Origin: Rhodococcoides kyotonense
Lineage (GTDB): Bacteria; Actinomycetota; Actinomycetes; Mycobacteriales; Mycobacteriaceae
Length of the DNA: 64,000 nt
Direction: 5' to 3'
Assembly: GCF_900188125.1 (NCBI RefSeq)
Contig: NZ_FZOW01000004.1
Location: 124,001 to 188,000, forward strand
Positions 1-8,470 of this stretch are shown piece by piece. Numbering within the stretch: the first letter of the stretch is position 1; every line of letters starts with the position of its first letter. A model generated the notes under the pieces. It was given only the letters and a program-made list of their open reading frames with translations, was not told where the DNA came from and made no database searches. A program made the translations under genes and the position numbers.

Positions 1-315
1 ACTGTTGTCGGCTCCGACGACCCACGCCCCGCGGCCGTGCGAGGTGTGATCGACGCTCGCGATCTGAGTCGCGAGGAAGAAGGGTTCGGTGGTCAGCGTG
101 TGCACCGTCGGCGCGAGCCCGATCGTGCTGGTGCTGCTCGACACGAACGCCGCGCGCGTCCCGGCATCCAGCGCGTCCCCGGGGTTCTCGGTGAACGTGA
201 CAAGAGTGAACCCGGCTAGTTCCGCGGCCTGAACCGTCTCGCGCAGTGCGCGCGGAGAGTCGTTCCCGCCCTCCAGCTCCAGCGCCAGGAGCAGTCCGTC
301 TTCCTTCGTCGACAC
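1..315 (-). CDS. LLM-class flavin-dependent oxidoreductase, N-terminal part (cut by window edge)
   Basis: The window begins inside this gene, so only its first 105 codons are present. The translation looks like the opening of a luciferase-like flavin-dependent oxidoreductase. It has an early ALRETVQAAELAGF helix and, close to the cut edge, SVDHTSHGRGAW, which matches the SLDHxSxGRxxW stretch of this family. The GTG at 313-315 is chosen because AGAAAGG precedes it by nine bases on the minus strand. The family uses reduced FMN and oxygen and often oxidises or desulfurises small organic molecules; the substrate cannot be read from this fragment. It is the first of eight such genes in the window. 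Confidence 0.75.
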   Translation of the reverse strand, partial: MSTKEDGLLLALELEGGNDSPRALRETVQAAELAGFTLVTFTENPGDALDAGTRAAFVSSSTSTIGLAPTVHTLTTEPFFLATQIASVDHTSHGRGAWVVGADNS

Positions 316-344
316 GGTGATCAGCCTTTCTGGATTCCTCTTGG

Positions 345-561
345 GTGACCGAATGTTTCGTCCTTCGCCCCCGGCTACCGAACGTCTGCCCCGGGTGGCC
401 CGATTGTTTGTCCGCCCACCCCCGGAGTGACCGAATGTGACATTTGGGCACTCAGAGTGACTGGATGAGGCATTCGCTCCGGCCCGGCCTGCGGCCCGCA
501 TAGAGCGAGGGCGGCATTCGGTCACTCAGAGTGAGCAAATGTCACATTCGCTCCGGCCCGG
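345..561. repeat. Intergenic repeat cluster (GTGACCGAATGT family)
   Basis: The gene-free stretch 316-601 is filled by related short units. GTGACCGAATGT occurs at 345 and 427, with degraded copies GCTACCGAACGT at 374 and GTGGCCCGATTGT at 395. A second module, CACTCAGAGTGA followed by CATTCGCTCCGGCCCGG, is present twice in direct orientation (449-487 and 523-560). The segment 425-444 recurs in inverted form around 515-550. No coding potential was seen here. It may be a dispersed intergenic element or a hairpin-rich transcription end, and it separates the partial monooxygenase from the rhodanese gene. Confidence 0.6.
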
Positions 562-601
562 GCGGCCAGCCTCCAGCCCCCGGGCGGCAGCAGGAACCGG
601 C

Positions 602-922
602 TCACGACACAGTCGGGAGCCCCTGCTCCTTCCAGGCCGGGTAGCCGCCGTCGATGTGGGAGACGTTGGTGTAGCCCAGTTCCTTCAGCTCGTCGACGAC
701 CGGTCCCGAGCCCTTCACCGATCCGCAGAACACGACGATCGGTTCGCTGCGGTCACGGTTCTGCGCGCCGAACTCGGTCTGCACGTCCGACTTGTCGACG
801 ACGATCGCTGCCGCGATGGTGCCGAACTCGATCCGCGACTTCTCACTGCGTACATCGATCAAGGTCGCCTGCGCTTCCGCTGCCTGGGCGGGGCTGATCA
901 ACGACGCTTCGTTCGAGCTCAT
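602..922 (-). CDS. Single-domain rhodanese-like sulfurtransferase
   Basis: This 106-residue protein consists of one rhodanese domain. LIDVRSEKSRIEFG at residues 21-34 is the usual entry strand and loop. Cys66 in VVFCGSVKGS sits in the six-residue active loop that carries the persulfide. The C-terminal HIDGGYPAWKEQGLP is the typical closing motif. Rhodaneses pass sulfane sulfur between donors and acceptors such as thiols, cyanide or sulfite. The ATG at 920-922 is preferred over the in-frame TTG at 959-961 because GGGAG lies seven bases before it. An ATCA-N3-TGAT site lies about 70 bases upstream, linking the gene to the organosulfur units further on. Confidence 0.88.
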   Translation of the reverse strand: MSSNEASLISPAQAAEAQATLIDVRSEKSRIEFGTIAAAIVVDKSDVQTEFGAQNRDRSEPIVVFCGSVKGSGPVVDELKELGYTNVSHIDGGYPAWKEQGLPTVS

Positions 923-992
923 GCAGGCACTCCCATTTTCGATGGATCGATTCGGGCTCAACTCTTCCCTATCGGCGAGGTAGGGAAAAGAG

Positions 993-1010
993 ATCCGATC
1001 ACCGTGAGTC
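993..1010. promoter_or_regulatory. ATCA-N3-TGAT palindrome upstream of the rhodanese gene
   Basis: GATCACCGTGAGTC is a slightly imperfect copy of the GAATCA-N3-TGATTC palindrome that recurs through the window. It lies about 71 bases before the rhodanese start, in the gap after the upstream GNAT gene. Its role as an operator is inferred only from recurrence. Confidence 0.5.
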
Positions 1011-1022
1011 GAAGGGAATTTC

Positions 1023-1721
1023 TCAGGCAGGGGTTCGCAGAAGTGTGAGCTCGGATCGTTCGCGAAGCTCGAATCCGATCGACAGGTACAGCCTGATCGC
1101 GTTCTCGTTCGACGCGGCCGCGTGCAGGAACGGCTTCTCGCCGCGCTCGCGGATGCCGTGGCCGACCGCGCGAACCAGTTCGGTGGCCAGGCCTCGGCCG
1201 CGGTATGCGGGGTCGGTGCAGACGGCGCTGATCTCGGTCCAACCCTTGGGGTGCATCCGCTCCCCTGCCATGGCGATCAAAGCACCTGAATCCCGGATCC
1301 CGAGATACGTCCCGAGCTCGAACGTCCGAGGCAGGAACGGTCCGGGCTGCGTGCGCCCGACGAGGTCGAGCATCTCCGGTACGTCGTCGGCGCCGAGGAC
1401 GAGCGCATCCGGGTAGGGCCGTGTCTCGAGGTGTGTGCCGACGAGCTGGACGAGCCCGATCTGGTCGATCACGTCCCAGCCTGCAGGAACCTGGTGTCCG
1501 ACGCCCCGCAGCGAGACAACCTCGCCAGGGCCGAACAACTCCACGATGTCGTCCCAGTCCGCGGCCTCCAGGACAGGAGGGTGACCCAGGAACGGCGCGA
1601 CCTCCGGGTCGAATCGGAACACTCGTCCCGACACCCGGGCGAACCGCGCATGCGCTCCCTGCAGGGATCCTCTGATCGGATCGTCCAGCGGATGAATTCC
1701 CTCGACGTACTGCGTGCTCAC
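1023..1721 (-). CDS. GNAT family N-acetyltransferase
   Basis: This 232-residue protein carries a GCN5-related acetyltransferase fold in its C-terminal half. AVCTDPAYRGRGLATELV is the acetyl-CoA pyrophosphate loop (R-x-x-G-x-G/A) and SIGFELRERSEL is the final strand. The N-terminal 90 residues (DPIRGSLQGAHARFARV and following) resemble the extra domain of FR47-like members. The GTG at 1719-1721 is chosen because it overlaps the TGA of the upstream kinase remnant as GTGA, a sign of translational coupling. The substrate is unknown. It is the last gene of the stf0-cysD-cysNC operon, which does not by itself show a role in sulfation. Confidence 0.85.
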   Translation of the reverse strand: MSTQYVEGIHPLDDPIRGSLQGAHARFARVSGRVFRFDPEVAPFLGHPPVLEAADWDDIVELFGPGEVVSLRGVGHQVPAGWDVIDQIGLVQLVGTHLETRPYPDALVLGADDVPEMLDLVGRTQPGPFLPRTFELGTYLGIRDSGALIAMAGERMHPKGWTEISAVCTDPAYRGRGLATELVRAVGHGIRERGEKPFLHAAASNENAIRLYLSIGFELRERSELTLLRTPA

Positions 1722-1970
1722 TGCGTGCCTTTCTCTGCCGCAACCGAACGAGTCCATCGCAGAACCGATTCCTCGACCGACGACCGGGCCGTGTCGAGGA
1801 CGTGACGAGTCTGCGTCCACGGCTCGTAGTCGCTGGTGACGATATCGGTCCACGACGGCACCGCGAGCCCGGGGATGTCGAGTTCCCGCAGGAACGGCCA
1901 ACGCAGCCGCCCGCGCCACGGTTGTCTTTCCGGTAGCGGGCAGGCCGGACACGACCACCAACGTCGTCAT
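1718..1970 (-). pseudogene. Frameshifted, shortened P-loop kinase-like gene
   Basis: An ATG at 1968-1970 overlaps the cysNC stop as ATGA and starts a normal P-loop protein: SGLPATGKTTVARA is a Walker A motif at residues 8-21. Soon after, this frame turns into Arg/His-rich noise. A one-base shift in the adjoining frame restores protein-like sequence (RELDIPGLAVPSWTDIVTSD and so on, ending EKGTQ) up to a TGA that overlaps the next gene's GTG. The length of 253 bases is not a multiple of three. Even when repaired it would encode only about 84 residues, about half the size of small AAA/zeta-like kinases, so an internal deletion is likely too. A sequencing error could explain the shift but not the short length. 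Confidence 0.7.
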
Positions 1971-3817
1971 CGTCCGTCGAGAACCTCGAGCACCCGGGCA
2001 ACCAGCTGGTCGATGTCGGCACCCGTCGTGTCGATGGTGAGATCCGGGTTGGCCGGTGGCTCGTACGGCGCGTCGACGCCGGTCAACCCCTTGAGCTCCC
2101 CGGCACGCGCGCGGGCGTACAGACCTTTCGGGTCGCGACGCTCGCACTCGGCCAGAGGCGTACTGACGGCCACCTCGATGAACGTCAGGTCTGCGGCGTC
2201 GTTCAGCGCACGCGCGATGGCACGATCCGACTCGAGCGGCGACACCAACGACGCGATCGCGACGACCCCCGCGTCGGCGAGCAACCGCGTCAGATGCCCG
2301 ACGCGTCGAATGTTCTCGGCTCGGTCACCCGGCGTGAAGCCGAGGTCGTCGGACAGTCCGTGCCTCACGTTGTCGCCGTCGAGCAGGTAGGCAGCACGAC
2401 CGGATTCGACGAGAGCACGCTCCAAAGCGACTGCGACAGTGGACTTTCCCGACGCGGGCAGTCCGGTGAACCATACCGTCGCTCCTCTCTGACCCGTCGA
2501 ACTCCAGCGGTGCGCACGATCGAGTGCCGACGGGTGCCACTTGATGTCGTTGCGGGTCTGCTCACCGGGCTTGACCTCGCGGGCCGTGCCGATCGTGCCT
2601 GCACCGACGGTGTCGTTGGACGTTTCGTCGATCAGGATGAACGCGCCCGCGTCGCGGTTGCCGAGGTACGGATCGGCCACGATCACCGACGACGTCCGCA
2701 GCGTGACAGTACCGATGTCGTTGAGCGTCAATTCGACCGGCGAGTCCTGCTCGTCGAGCGTCTCCGGGTCCAATCGGGTGTGCAGCGCCTGCACGGTCGC
2801 CCGTACGGTCGACGCGGTGTGCTTCAGCGCGACTCGATCCCCCGCGCGCAACGGCGTCGCGCCGAACCAGCACACCGTCGCGTCGATTTCACGCGCGAGA
2901 ACCGGCTCGTGTGCACCGTCGTCGCCGCTGACGATGACGTCGCCGCGCCCGATGTCGATGTCGTCGGCCAGCGACACCGAAATCGACAGTGGTGCAACGG
3001 CTATCGACCGCGAGTCGTCGAGCGTGTCCAGTGCGGTCACGGTACTGCGCGATCCCGACGGTAGCGCGACCACCGCGTCCCCCACCGCCAGTGTCCCGGC
3101 CGACAACCTGCCGGTGTAGCGCCGACGCTCGCCGGCCACAGGACGTGACACCCACTGGATCGGTAGGCGGACCTCTCCGGGAATCGCTGCGGGAGCAGTC
3201 AATTCGATCGATTCGAGGTGCTCCAGCAATGTCGGACCCGCGTACCACGGCGTGTTCGACGACCGATGCACCACGTTGTCACCGTCCTTCGCCGCCAATG
3301 GTACGACGGTCAGTTCGACGCCGCCGAGTCGTAGCGCCAGCTTCTGCAGGTCGGCTTCGACCTCGCGGAATCGCTTCTCGTCGTAGTCGATCAGATCGAT
3401 CTTGTTGACGGCCGCCACGAGATGTTCGACGCCCAACAACGTGGAGATCCTGGCGTGACGGCGCGTCTGGCGAAGCACGCCGGTCCGCGCGTCGACGAGG
3501 AGCACCGCGACGTCCGCCGTCGACGCGCCGGTGAACATGTTGCGGGTGTACCGCTCGTGGCCCGGGGTGTCGGCGAGGATGTAACTCCGTGTGGCCGTGG
3601 AGAAGAAGCGGTAGGCGACGTCGATGGTGATGCCCTGCTCCTGCTCGGCACGCAGACCGTCGGACAGCGCCGCGAGGTCGGGGACACCGTCGCGCGTGAC
3701 GGCATCGAGGTGGTCCAGGGGCAGGCTGTCGGTGTCGAACATCAGACGCCCGATCAGGGTGCTCTTGCCGTCGTCGACAGAGCCGGCCGTCGCCAGACGC
3801 AGTAGTTGCCGTGTCAT
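1967..3817 (-). CDS. cysNC: Bifunctional sulfate adenylyltransferase large subunit / adenylylsulfate kinase
   Basis: This 616-residue protein fuses the GTPase subunit of ATP sulfurylase to APS kinase. Residues 12-20 (GSVDDGKST) are the G1 loop, DTPGH at 83-87 is G3 and NKID at 138-141 is G4. Elongation-factor-like β-barrels follow. The kinase domain starts near 447 with its P-loop GLPASGKST at 462-470, then LLDGDNVRHGL and the NIRRVGHLTRL helix. Together with CysD it makes APS from sulfate and ATP, driven by GTP, then phosphorylates APS to PAPS in the cytoplasm. The ATG overlaps the cysD stop by one base (TGATG). PAPS is the donor for the Stf0-type enzyme encoded upstream in the same operon and also feeds sulfate reduction. 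Confidence 0.97.
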   Translation of the reverse strand: MTRQLLRLATAGSVDDGKSTLIGRLMFDTDSLPLDHLDAVTRDGVPDLAALSDGLRAEQEQGITIDVAYRFFSTATRSYILADTPGHERYTRNMFTGASTADVAVLLVDARTGVLRQTRRHARISTLLGVEHLVAAVNKIDLIDYDEKRFREVEADLQKLALRLGGVELTVVPLAAKDGDNVVHRSSNTPWYAGPTLLEHLESIELTAPAAIPGEVRLPIQWVSRPVAGERRRYTGRLSAGTLAVGDAVVALPSGSRSTVTALDTLDDSRSIAVAPLSISVSLADDIDIGRGDVIVSGDDGAHEPVLAREIDATVCWFGATPLRAGDRVALKHTASTVRATVQALHTRLDPETLDEQDSPVELTLNDIGTVTLRTSSVIVADPYLGNRDAGAFILIDETSNDTVGAGTIGTAREVKPGEQTRNDIKWHPSALDRAHRWSSTGQRGATVWFTGLPASGKSTVAVALERALVESGRAAYLLDGDNVRHGLSDDLGFTPGDRAENIRRVGHLTRLLADAGVVAIASLVSPLESDRAIARALNDAADLTFIEVAVSTPLAECERRDPKGLYARARAGELKGLTGVDAPYEPPANPDLTIDTTGADIDQLVARVLEVLDGR

Positions 3818-4731
3818 CAGAAGTACCCCTCGCGTTTGCGGTCTTCCATCGCGGCCACCGACGTTCGGTCGTCGGCGCGCGTCTCTCCTCGTTCGGACAC
3901 GGTGGCTGCGGAGATCTCGTCGATGACGCCCGAGATGTCGGTCGCTTGCGATCGAACTGCTCCCGTGATCGTCAGATCACCGACTGTCCGGTACCGAACC
4001 CATTCCGTCGCAGCACTCTCCGCGTCGGACGGTGCCGTGAACTCCGAGGTCGCGAGCAGAATACCGTCGCGCGCGAACACCTCACGTTCGTGAGCGAAAT
4101 AGATGCTCGGCAGTTCCAGCTGTTCGAGTTCGATGTAACGCCAGATGTCGAGCTCGGTCCAGTTGCTGAGTGGGAACACTCGGACCTGTTCACCACGTCG
4201 AATCCGGCCGTTGTACAGCGACCACGGTTCCGCACGCTGCGCACGAGGATCCCACTGGCCGAACGCATCTCGGAAGCTCAGTACACGTTCCTTCGCACGT
4301 GCACGTTCCTCGTCACGACGTGCCCCGCCGAACGCCGCGTCGAATCTGCCGGCCTCGAGCGCGTCGAGCAATGTTCTGGTCTGCAACCGATTTCGCGATG
4401 CATTGGGTCCACCGACCTCGTTCGATCGGCCCGAGTCGATCGAGTCCTGCACCGACGCGACGATGAGACGATGCCCCGCGGATTCGATCCTGCGATCGCG
4501 GAAGGAGATGACCTCGGGGAAGTTGTGTCCTGTATCGACGTGCATGACCGGAAACGGCAGCGGCGACGGACGAAATGCTTTCTCGGCCAGCCGAAGAAGG
4601 ACTATCGAGTCCTTGCCCGCGGAGAAGAGCAGCACGGGCCGTTCCAGTTCCGCGACGACCTCGCGGATGATGTGCACGGCTTCGGCTTCCAGAATTCGGA
4701 GCTCGTCGACGTGCGTGACATCGGTACTCAT
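3817..4731 (-). CDS. cysD: Sulfate adenylyltransferase small subunit
   Basis: This 304-residue protein is the catalytic, ATP-pyrophosphatase-fold subunit of ATP sulfurylase, close to the usual length of about 300 residues. The PP-loop SAGKDS lies at residues 37-42, followed by [17 protein letters not shown] and the basic [16 protein letters not shown] loop that handles sulfate and ATP. It forms the heteromeric enzyme with CysN. I start at the ATG 4729-4731, which overlaps the TGA of the sulfotransferase gene as ATGA. The open frame continues upstream but only as antisense-like sequence. Operon order is stf0-cysD-cysNC. Confidence 0.97.
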   Translation of the reverse strand: MSTDVTHVDELRILEAEAVHIIREVVAELERPVLLFSAGKDSIVLLRLAEKAFRPSPLPFPVMHVDTGHNFPEVISFRDRRIESAGHRLIVASVQDSIDSGRSNEVGGPNASRNRLQTRTLLDALEAGRFDAAFGGARRDEERARAKERVLSFRDAFGQWDPRAQRAEPWSLYNGRIRRGEQVRVFPLSNWTELDIWRYIELEQLELPSIYFAHEREVFARDGILLATSEFTAPSDAESAATEWVRYRTVGDLTITGAVRSQATDISGVIDEISAATVSERGETRADDRTSVAAMEDRKREGYF

Positions 4732-5531
4732 ACTGCGATCCTCTCGTCGCGGTATCGCTGCGCCCAGTCGTTCGAACGGCCGTTGCTCTGCCGTTCCAGC
4801 GCTGGTGGCGGCGCGAGCGCCGGGTCGAGCCCGAGCGCCGTCAGGACCCGCGCGACCTCGCCGGGAGTGTCGGCCGCGAGCTGGTGGTAGTCGATCTCGA
4901 GCGGGGTGACTCCTGCATCGGCGAACCACCGCTGCCACTGCTGTTCCTGATCTTCGAGGATCGCATGGAGATGCGCGATGCCGTCGGCGTTGTACTCGGC
5001 TCGCTCGTCGACCTCGGCGGGAGCGTGACCGCGCCACACCTGCGTCTGCACGGCTCGCCACATCGAAACCGCCTGCGCGACGCGATCGCGTCGGGAGACA
5101 TGCACGAACAGCACGTCCTCACCGACGACGTCACCGATGGCCGACAGCAGGTCCGTCCCCGATCGGCCTGGCAGCCCGTCCGCACGCTCGACCAGCAATG
5201 GCGTCTGGTTCCACATCAGCTTGCCGCCCCAGATGCCATTGGGCGTGCGTCCCGTCTCGAGGATGCGCCGACGCCATTCCTCGGGCGTCTCGGTCGACGG
5301 CGTGCCTGTCTGGAGCGGCGCGAGCAGTCGCAGCACGTTCTCGTCGGTGACGCCGTCGAACCATTGCCGCGGCTGCGGCGCCAGCGACGTGGTCGGCAGG
5401 TACTGGAAGAACTCCTCGGGTTCGCCCGCCTGGCCGGTGGCACGCAGCGATTCGACCAGCAGCGTGCTTCCGCTGCGCTGCGACGCCAGGACCAGATAGG
5501 ACCGAGGCCTCCCGTGCACATGATCGCTCAT
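4728..5531 (-). CDS. stf0: Stf0-type sulfotransferase
   Basis: This 267-residue protein is a PAPS-dependent sulfotransferase of the Stf0 family, whose known mycobacterial member sulfates trehalose at the 2-position on the way to sulfoglycolipids. The 5'-phosphosulfate loop SQRSGST is at residues 18-24. [10 protein letters not shown] and GGKLMWNQ match the substrate side, and [14 protein letters not shown] is the 3'-phosphate loop. The gene lies directly before cysD and cysNC and is probably co-transcribed, so sulfate donor and user are made together. The minus strand before the ATG shows no Shine-Dalgarno sequence; TAGTAT lies about ten bases upstream, so a leaderless message is possible. The acceptor in this organism is not shown. 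Confidence 0.9.
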   Translation of the reverse strand: MSDHVHGRPRSYLVLASQRSGSTLLVESLRATGQAGEPEEFFQYLPTTSLAPQPRQWFDGVTDENVLRLLAPLQTGTPSTETPEEWRRRILETGRTPNGIWGGKLMWNQTPLLVERADGLPGRSGTDLLSAIGDVVGEDVLFVHVSRRDRVAQAVSMWRAVQTQVWRGHAPAEVDERAEYNADGIAHLHAILEDQEQQWQRWFADAGVTPLEIDYHQLAADTPGEVARVLTALGLDPALAPPPALERQSNGRSNDWAQRYRDERIAV

Positions 5532-5618
5532 GGAAGGAGATACTAGACATGCGTCAAACGCTCTGCACGCCAGACATTTTCGATCTCGATGCGTAGAACT
5601 GTTGCCTTTTTGGCCGCT

Positions 5619-6965
5619 CTATGCATCTCGGTCGAGCGAGATGCCGCGTTCGGCGCTCAAAGGCGACCGCGACGTCGGCTTCAGTCCATGCGTGACGATG
5701 TAGTCGTGGGTGTAGCGGTCCGAGATACGAGACCCCACGAAGTCCGATGGAATGACGTCACCGGTCTCCTCACGCCACGTGTGCAGCCGCAGCGCGAGAT
5801 CCTCTGCGATGGAACGATACTCGTCGTCGTCGTGCAGATTCACGGTCTCACCGGGGTCGGTGCGCAGATCGTAGAGCTCGTACCGGGCGCGGGGACTACG
5901 CACCGACTGTGCGACGGCCTGGCCCGACGGACTCTCCTCGATATCCCACGGCAGATCGAGCTGGGGTCGGTCGGCGTAGTTCTCGATGTAGCTGAAGTCC
6001 TTGGTTCGCACGGCTCGGATCGGATCGAACGAATCGTGATAGGTCTTCGACGTGAACACCTCGTCGCGCGCGGGCCGATGTTCCCCGATCAGATGCCGCG
6101 CGTGCGACAACCCCTCGATGTCGTCCGGAACCTCGAGACCGAGCAACTCGAGAAGCGTCGGGACCAGGTCGACGCCGCTGAACAGGTCGTCGTACACCCG
6201 CGGCGGCACGTCGCGGCCAAGGGGCGGCCGCACGATCAACGCGATGCCGGTGCCGGGCTCGTACAGCGTCGACTTCGCGCGCGGGAACGCCGGCCCGTGG
6301 TCGGTCATGAAGACGACCCACGTGCTCCGGTCGAGGCCCGTCTCGGCGAGCGTGTCGAGCAGATCGCCGACGGCGGCGTCCGCGACGGTGATCGAGCCGT
6401 GGAACTCGGCGAGGTCGTCGCGCACCTCGGGGGTGTCGGGGAGGTAGTCGGGAATCTCGATCGCCGACGCGTCGTCGGGCGTGTATCGGTCGGCCGGGTA
6501 CGGCCGGTGCGTCTCGAAGAACCCCGCGGTGAGAAAGAACGGCTCGATCCGATCCTCCTTCAGCCACGCGGCGGACTTGTCGACCACGTATTCGCAGAAG
6601 GAGTTCGACACGTCGAAATGCTCGAAGCCGAGGCGCGTCGGGAACGACGTCTCGTGTTGCATTCCGAACAATGTTGTCTGCCAACCCTGTTCGGCGAGGA
6701 GCGAGGGAAGCGTCCTGACGTCCGGGCGATACTCCCACCCGTGATGCGCGAGACCGACGAGGCCGTTGCTGTGCGGATAGCGGCCGGTGAACAACGACCC
6801 GCGCGACGGCGAACACAGTGGCGCAGTCGCATGCGCGTGGGTGAAGAGAATGCCCTCCGCCGCCAGCGCGTTGAGCCGCGGACTGCTCACCGAGCGGTGC
6901 CCGTACGCGCCCAGATGACGACCCAGATCGTGCCAGTGAATCAGGAGGACGTTCTCTTTCGTCAT
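5619..6965 (-). CDS. Type I sulfatase (formylglycine-dependent)
   Basis: This 448-residue protein is an alkaline-phosphatase-superfamily sulfatase. Cys51 in LCSPSRGSLFTG is the C-x-P-S-R signature whose cysteine becomes formylglycine. HWHDLGRHLGAYG near residues 10-22 and FMTDHGPAF near 219-227 supply metal ligands, and the PFFLTAGFFETHRPYP segment is typical of N-sulfoglucosamine-sulfohydrolase-like members. No signal peptide is visible, so it should act in the cytoplasm. It would hydrolyse sulfate esters or sulfamates. The activating enzyme is encoded divergently only 42 bases away, which strongly supports a working maturase-sulfatase pair. TAGGA sits almost directly before the ATG. Confidence 0.94.
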   Translation of the reverse strand: MTKENVLLIHWHDLGRHLGAYGHRSVSSPRLNALAAEGILFTHAHATAPLCSPSRGSLFTGRYPHSNGLVGLAHHGWEYRPDVRTLPSLLAEQGWQTTLFGMQHETSFPTRLGFEHFDVSNSFCEYVVDKSAAWLKEDRIEPFFLTAGFFETHRPYPADRYTPDDASAIEIPDYLPDTPEVRDDLAEFHGSITVADAAVGDLLDTLAETGLDRSTWVVFMTDHGPAFPRAKSTLYEPGTGIALIVRPPLGRDVPPRVYDDLFSGVDLVPTLLELLGLEVPDDIEGLSHARHLIGEHRPARDEVFTSKTYHDSFDPIRAVRTKDFSYIENYADRPQLDLPWDIEESPSGQAVAQSVRSPRARYELYDLRTDPGETVNLHDDDEYRSIAEDLALRLHTWREETGDVIPSDFVGSRISDRYTHDYIVTHGLKPTSRSPLSAERGISLDRDA

Positions 6966-6994
6966 TCCTATTGCCTAGCACATCGGTAGGAATG
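6963..6994. promoter_or_regulatory. Inverted repeat in the divergent sulfatase/FGE promoter region
   Basis: CATTCCTA at 6963-6970 and TAGGAATG at 6987-6994 form a perfect 8-base inverted repeat with a 16-base centre. It spans most of the 42-base gap between the two divergent starts. It could be an operator shared by both genes, or partly reflect the two mirrored ribosome-binding regions. Confidence 0.4.
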
Positions 6995-7007
6995 GCAGCA
7001 TGAAGAC

Positions 7008-7874
7008 ATGGCAGGCGGATGTTGCACACCGGATCGGGGCGGCGAGTCGCACAGCCGCGCTTCTGCAGTGACGGGCGGCACGCGGCCGACGTTGATTCCG
7101 ATACCCGGCGGCACGTTCCTCATGGGCTCCGAGGACGACCTGGCCTACCCGCTGGATCTCGAAGGACCGGTCCGAAGCGTCGACGTCGACGCATTTTCCA
7201 TCTCGGCCACGACGGTGACGGTCGCGGAGTTCGAGAAGTTCGTCCGCGAAACCGGCCACCTCTCCGACGCCGAACGCTTCGGGGATTCGCTCGTGTTCAG
7301 CGGCTCGCTCCCCAGGGGCGACGCGTCACCCATCGTTCCGGCGACGCCGTGGTGGCGCGTCGTCGCAGGGGCATCGTGGCGCATGCCTGCCGGGCCGTCG
7401 TCGTCGATCGATGCGGTCCGTGACCTGGCCGATCACCCCGTGACGCACGTGTCGAGACGCGATGCCGAGGCCTATTGCACCTGGACCGGAACCGCGCTGC
7501 CGTCCGAGGAACAGTGGGAGTACGCGGCCCGCGGGGGCCTGGTAGGCAAGCCGTTTCCGTGGGGTGACGACGAGAACCTGGACCGCATGAACACGTGGCG
7601 CGCTGAGTTCCCCGGCAACCACAGTGATGCGATCTTCACGGCGCCCGCGCAGTCGTACGAGCCCAACGGCTTCGGCCTGTACAACTGCACCGGCAACGTC
7701 TGGGAATGGACCACCGGGATGTTCGACGCGTCCCGCCGGGACCGCCGCGCCGTGATCCGCGGCGGATCCCATCTGTGTCACGCGAGCTACTGCCGTCGAT
7801 ATCGGACGTCGGCGCGCTCGGGCGTCAGCGAGGATACGTCGAGCAGTCACACGGGCTTTCGAGTTATCCGGTGA
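7008..7874 (+). CDS. Formylglycine-generating enzyme (sulfatase maturase)
   Basis: This 288-residue protein is a copper-dependent formylglycine-generating enzyme that oxidises the cysteine in the C-x-P-x-R motif of type I sulfatases. It starts with a Cys-Cys-rich tip (MAGGCCTPDRG), then IPGGTFLMGSED opens the catalytic domain. DHPVTHVSRRDAEAYC and LPSEEQWEYAARGG are family hallmarks. GGSHLCHASYCRRYR holds Cys257 and Cys262 with the five-residue spacing of the catalytic pair. FRVIR closes the protein. Its substrate is very probably the sulfatase encoded divergently 42 bases away. Its 3' end overlaps that of the convergent FKBP gene by 11 bases. Confidence 0.96.
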   Translation: MAGGCCTPDRGGESHSRASAVTGGTRPTLIPIPGGTFLMGSEDDLAYPLDLEGPVRSVDVDAFSISATTVTVAEFEKFVRETGHLSDAERFGDSLVFSGSLPRGDASPIVPATPWWRVVAGASWRMPAGPSSSIDAVRDLADHPVTHVSRRDAEAYCTWTGTALPSEEQWEYAARGGLVGKPFPWGDDENLDRMNTWRAEFPGNHSDAIFTAPAQSYEPNGFGLYNCTGNVWEWTTGMFDASRRDRRAVIRGGSHLCHASYCRRYRTSARSGVSEDTSSSHTGFRVIR

Positions 7875-8448
7875 CGTCGAGAATGTCTAGGACGAAGACG
7901 AGGCTGTCGCCTGCCTCGATGCCGGCCCTGGGCTGACCGTCGGGGTAACCGTCGGCCGACGTCATCGCAACGGCGACCTTCGATCCGACGGTCTGACCCG
8001 CGATTGCTTTCTGGAATCCCGTGACGACGCCGGTCAGCGGGAACTCGGCGGGCGCTCCCCGCTCATAGCTGCTGTCGAAGACGGACCCGTCGCGGCCGTT
8101 GACACCCACGTAGCAGACCGACACCTCGGCGGTGTCGGCGACGACCGGACCGGATCCCGCCTCGAGAGTCTCGACCTGCGTCTCGGTGACACTGAACGGC
8201 GGATCCACCTCGACCAGCGGCGACGCGGAGTCCGTCGAACCGACGACCGAGACGCTGCCGGTGTCGCCGTCCAGTGTCCAGTCGGGGGTGCCACCGGCGT
8301 CGGGATCGCCCGACGGGCAGGTGGTGGCTGCGGCCGTCGACGATTCGGTCGACGGCTCGGAGTCGGAACTGCAGGCAGAGAGCATCAGGGCGAGCGACGC
8401 AGCTCCGGCCACGACGACACCGGGAAACGACAAACGGGAAGAATTCAC
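7864..8448 (-). CDS. FKBP-type peptidyl-prolyl isomerase lipoprotein
   Basis: This 194-residue protein starts with a lipoprotein signal peptide (hydrophobic VVVAGAASLALML, lipobox LSAC with Cys26), then a Ser/Thr-rich linker. The FKBP domain includes VCYVGVNGRDGSVFDSSYERG, FPLTGVVTGFQKAIAGQTVGSKV and AGDSLVFVLDILDV. Such proteins speed prolyl cis-trans isomerisation on the outer face of the membrane. The GTG at 8446-8448 is chosen because it begins directly before the signal peptide; the open frame upstream is Arg/Ser noise antisense to the aminotransferase. The gene is convergent with FGE and shows no obvious link to sulfur. Confidence 0.88.
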   Translation of the reverse strand: MNSSRLSFPGVVVAGAASLALMLSACSSDSEPSTESSTAAATTCPSGDPDAGGTPDWTLDGDTGSVSVVGSTDSASPLVEVDPPFSVTETQVETLEAGSGPVVADTAEVSVCYVGVNGRDGSVFDSSYERGAPAEFPLTGVVTGFQKAIAGQTVGSKVAVAMTSADGYPDGQPRAGIEAGDSLVFVLDILDVTG

Positions 8449-8470
8449 GGCGCCCAGGCTACAGCCGACG

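Noticed and set aside
5589..6989. Long plus-strand frame opposite the sulfatase gene
   Set aside because: It is Arg/Val/Gly-rich antisense sequence. The minus strand has a complete sulfatase with catalytic motifs, so this is a high-GC shadow.
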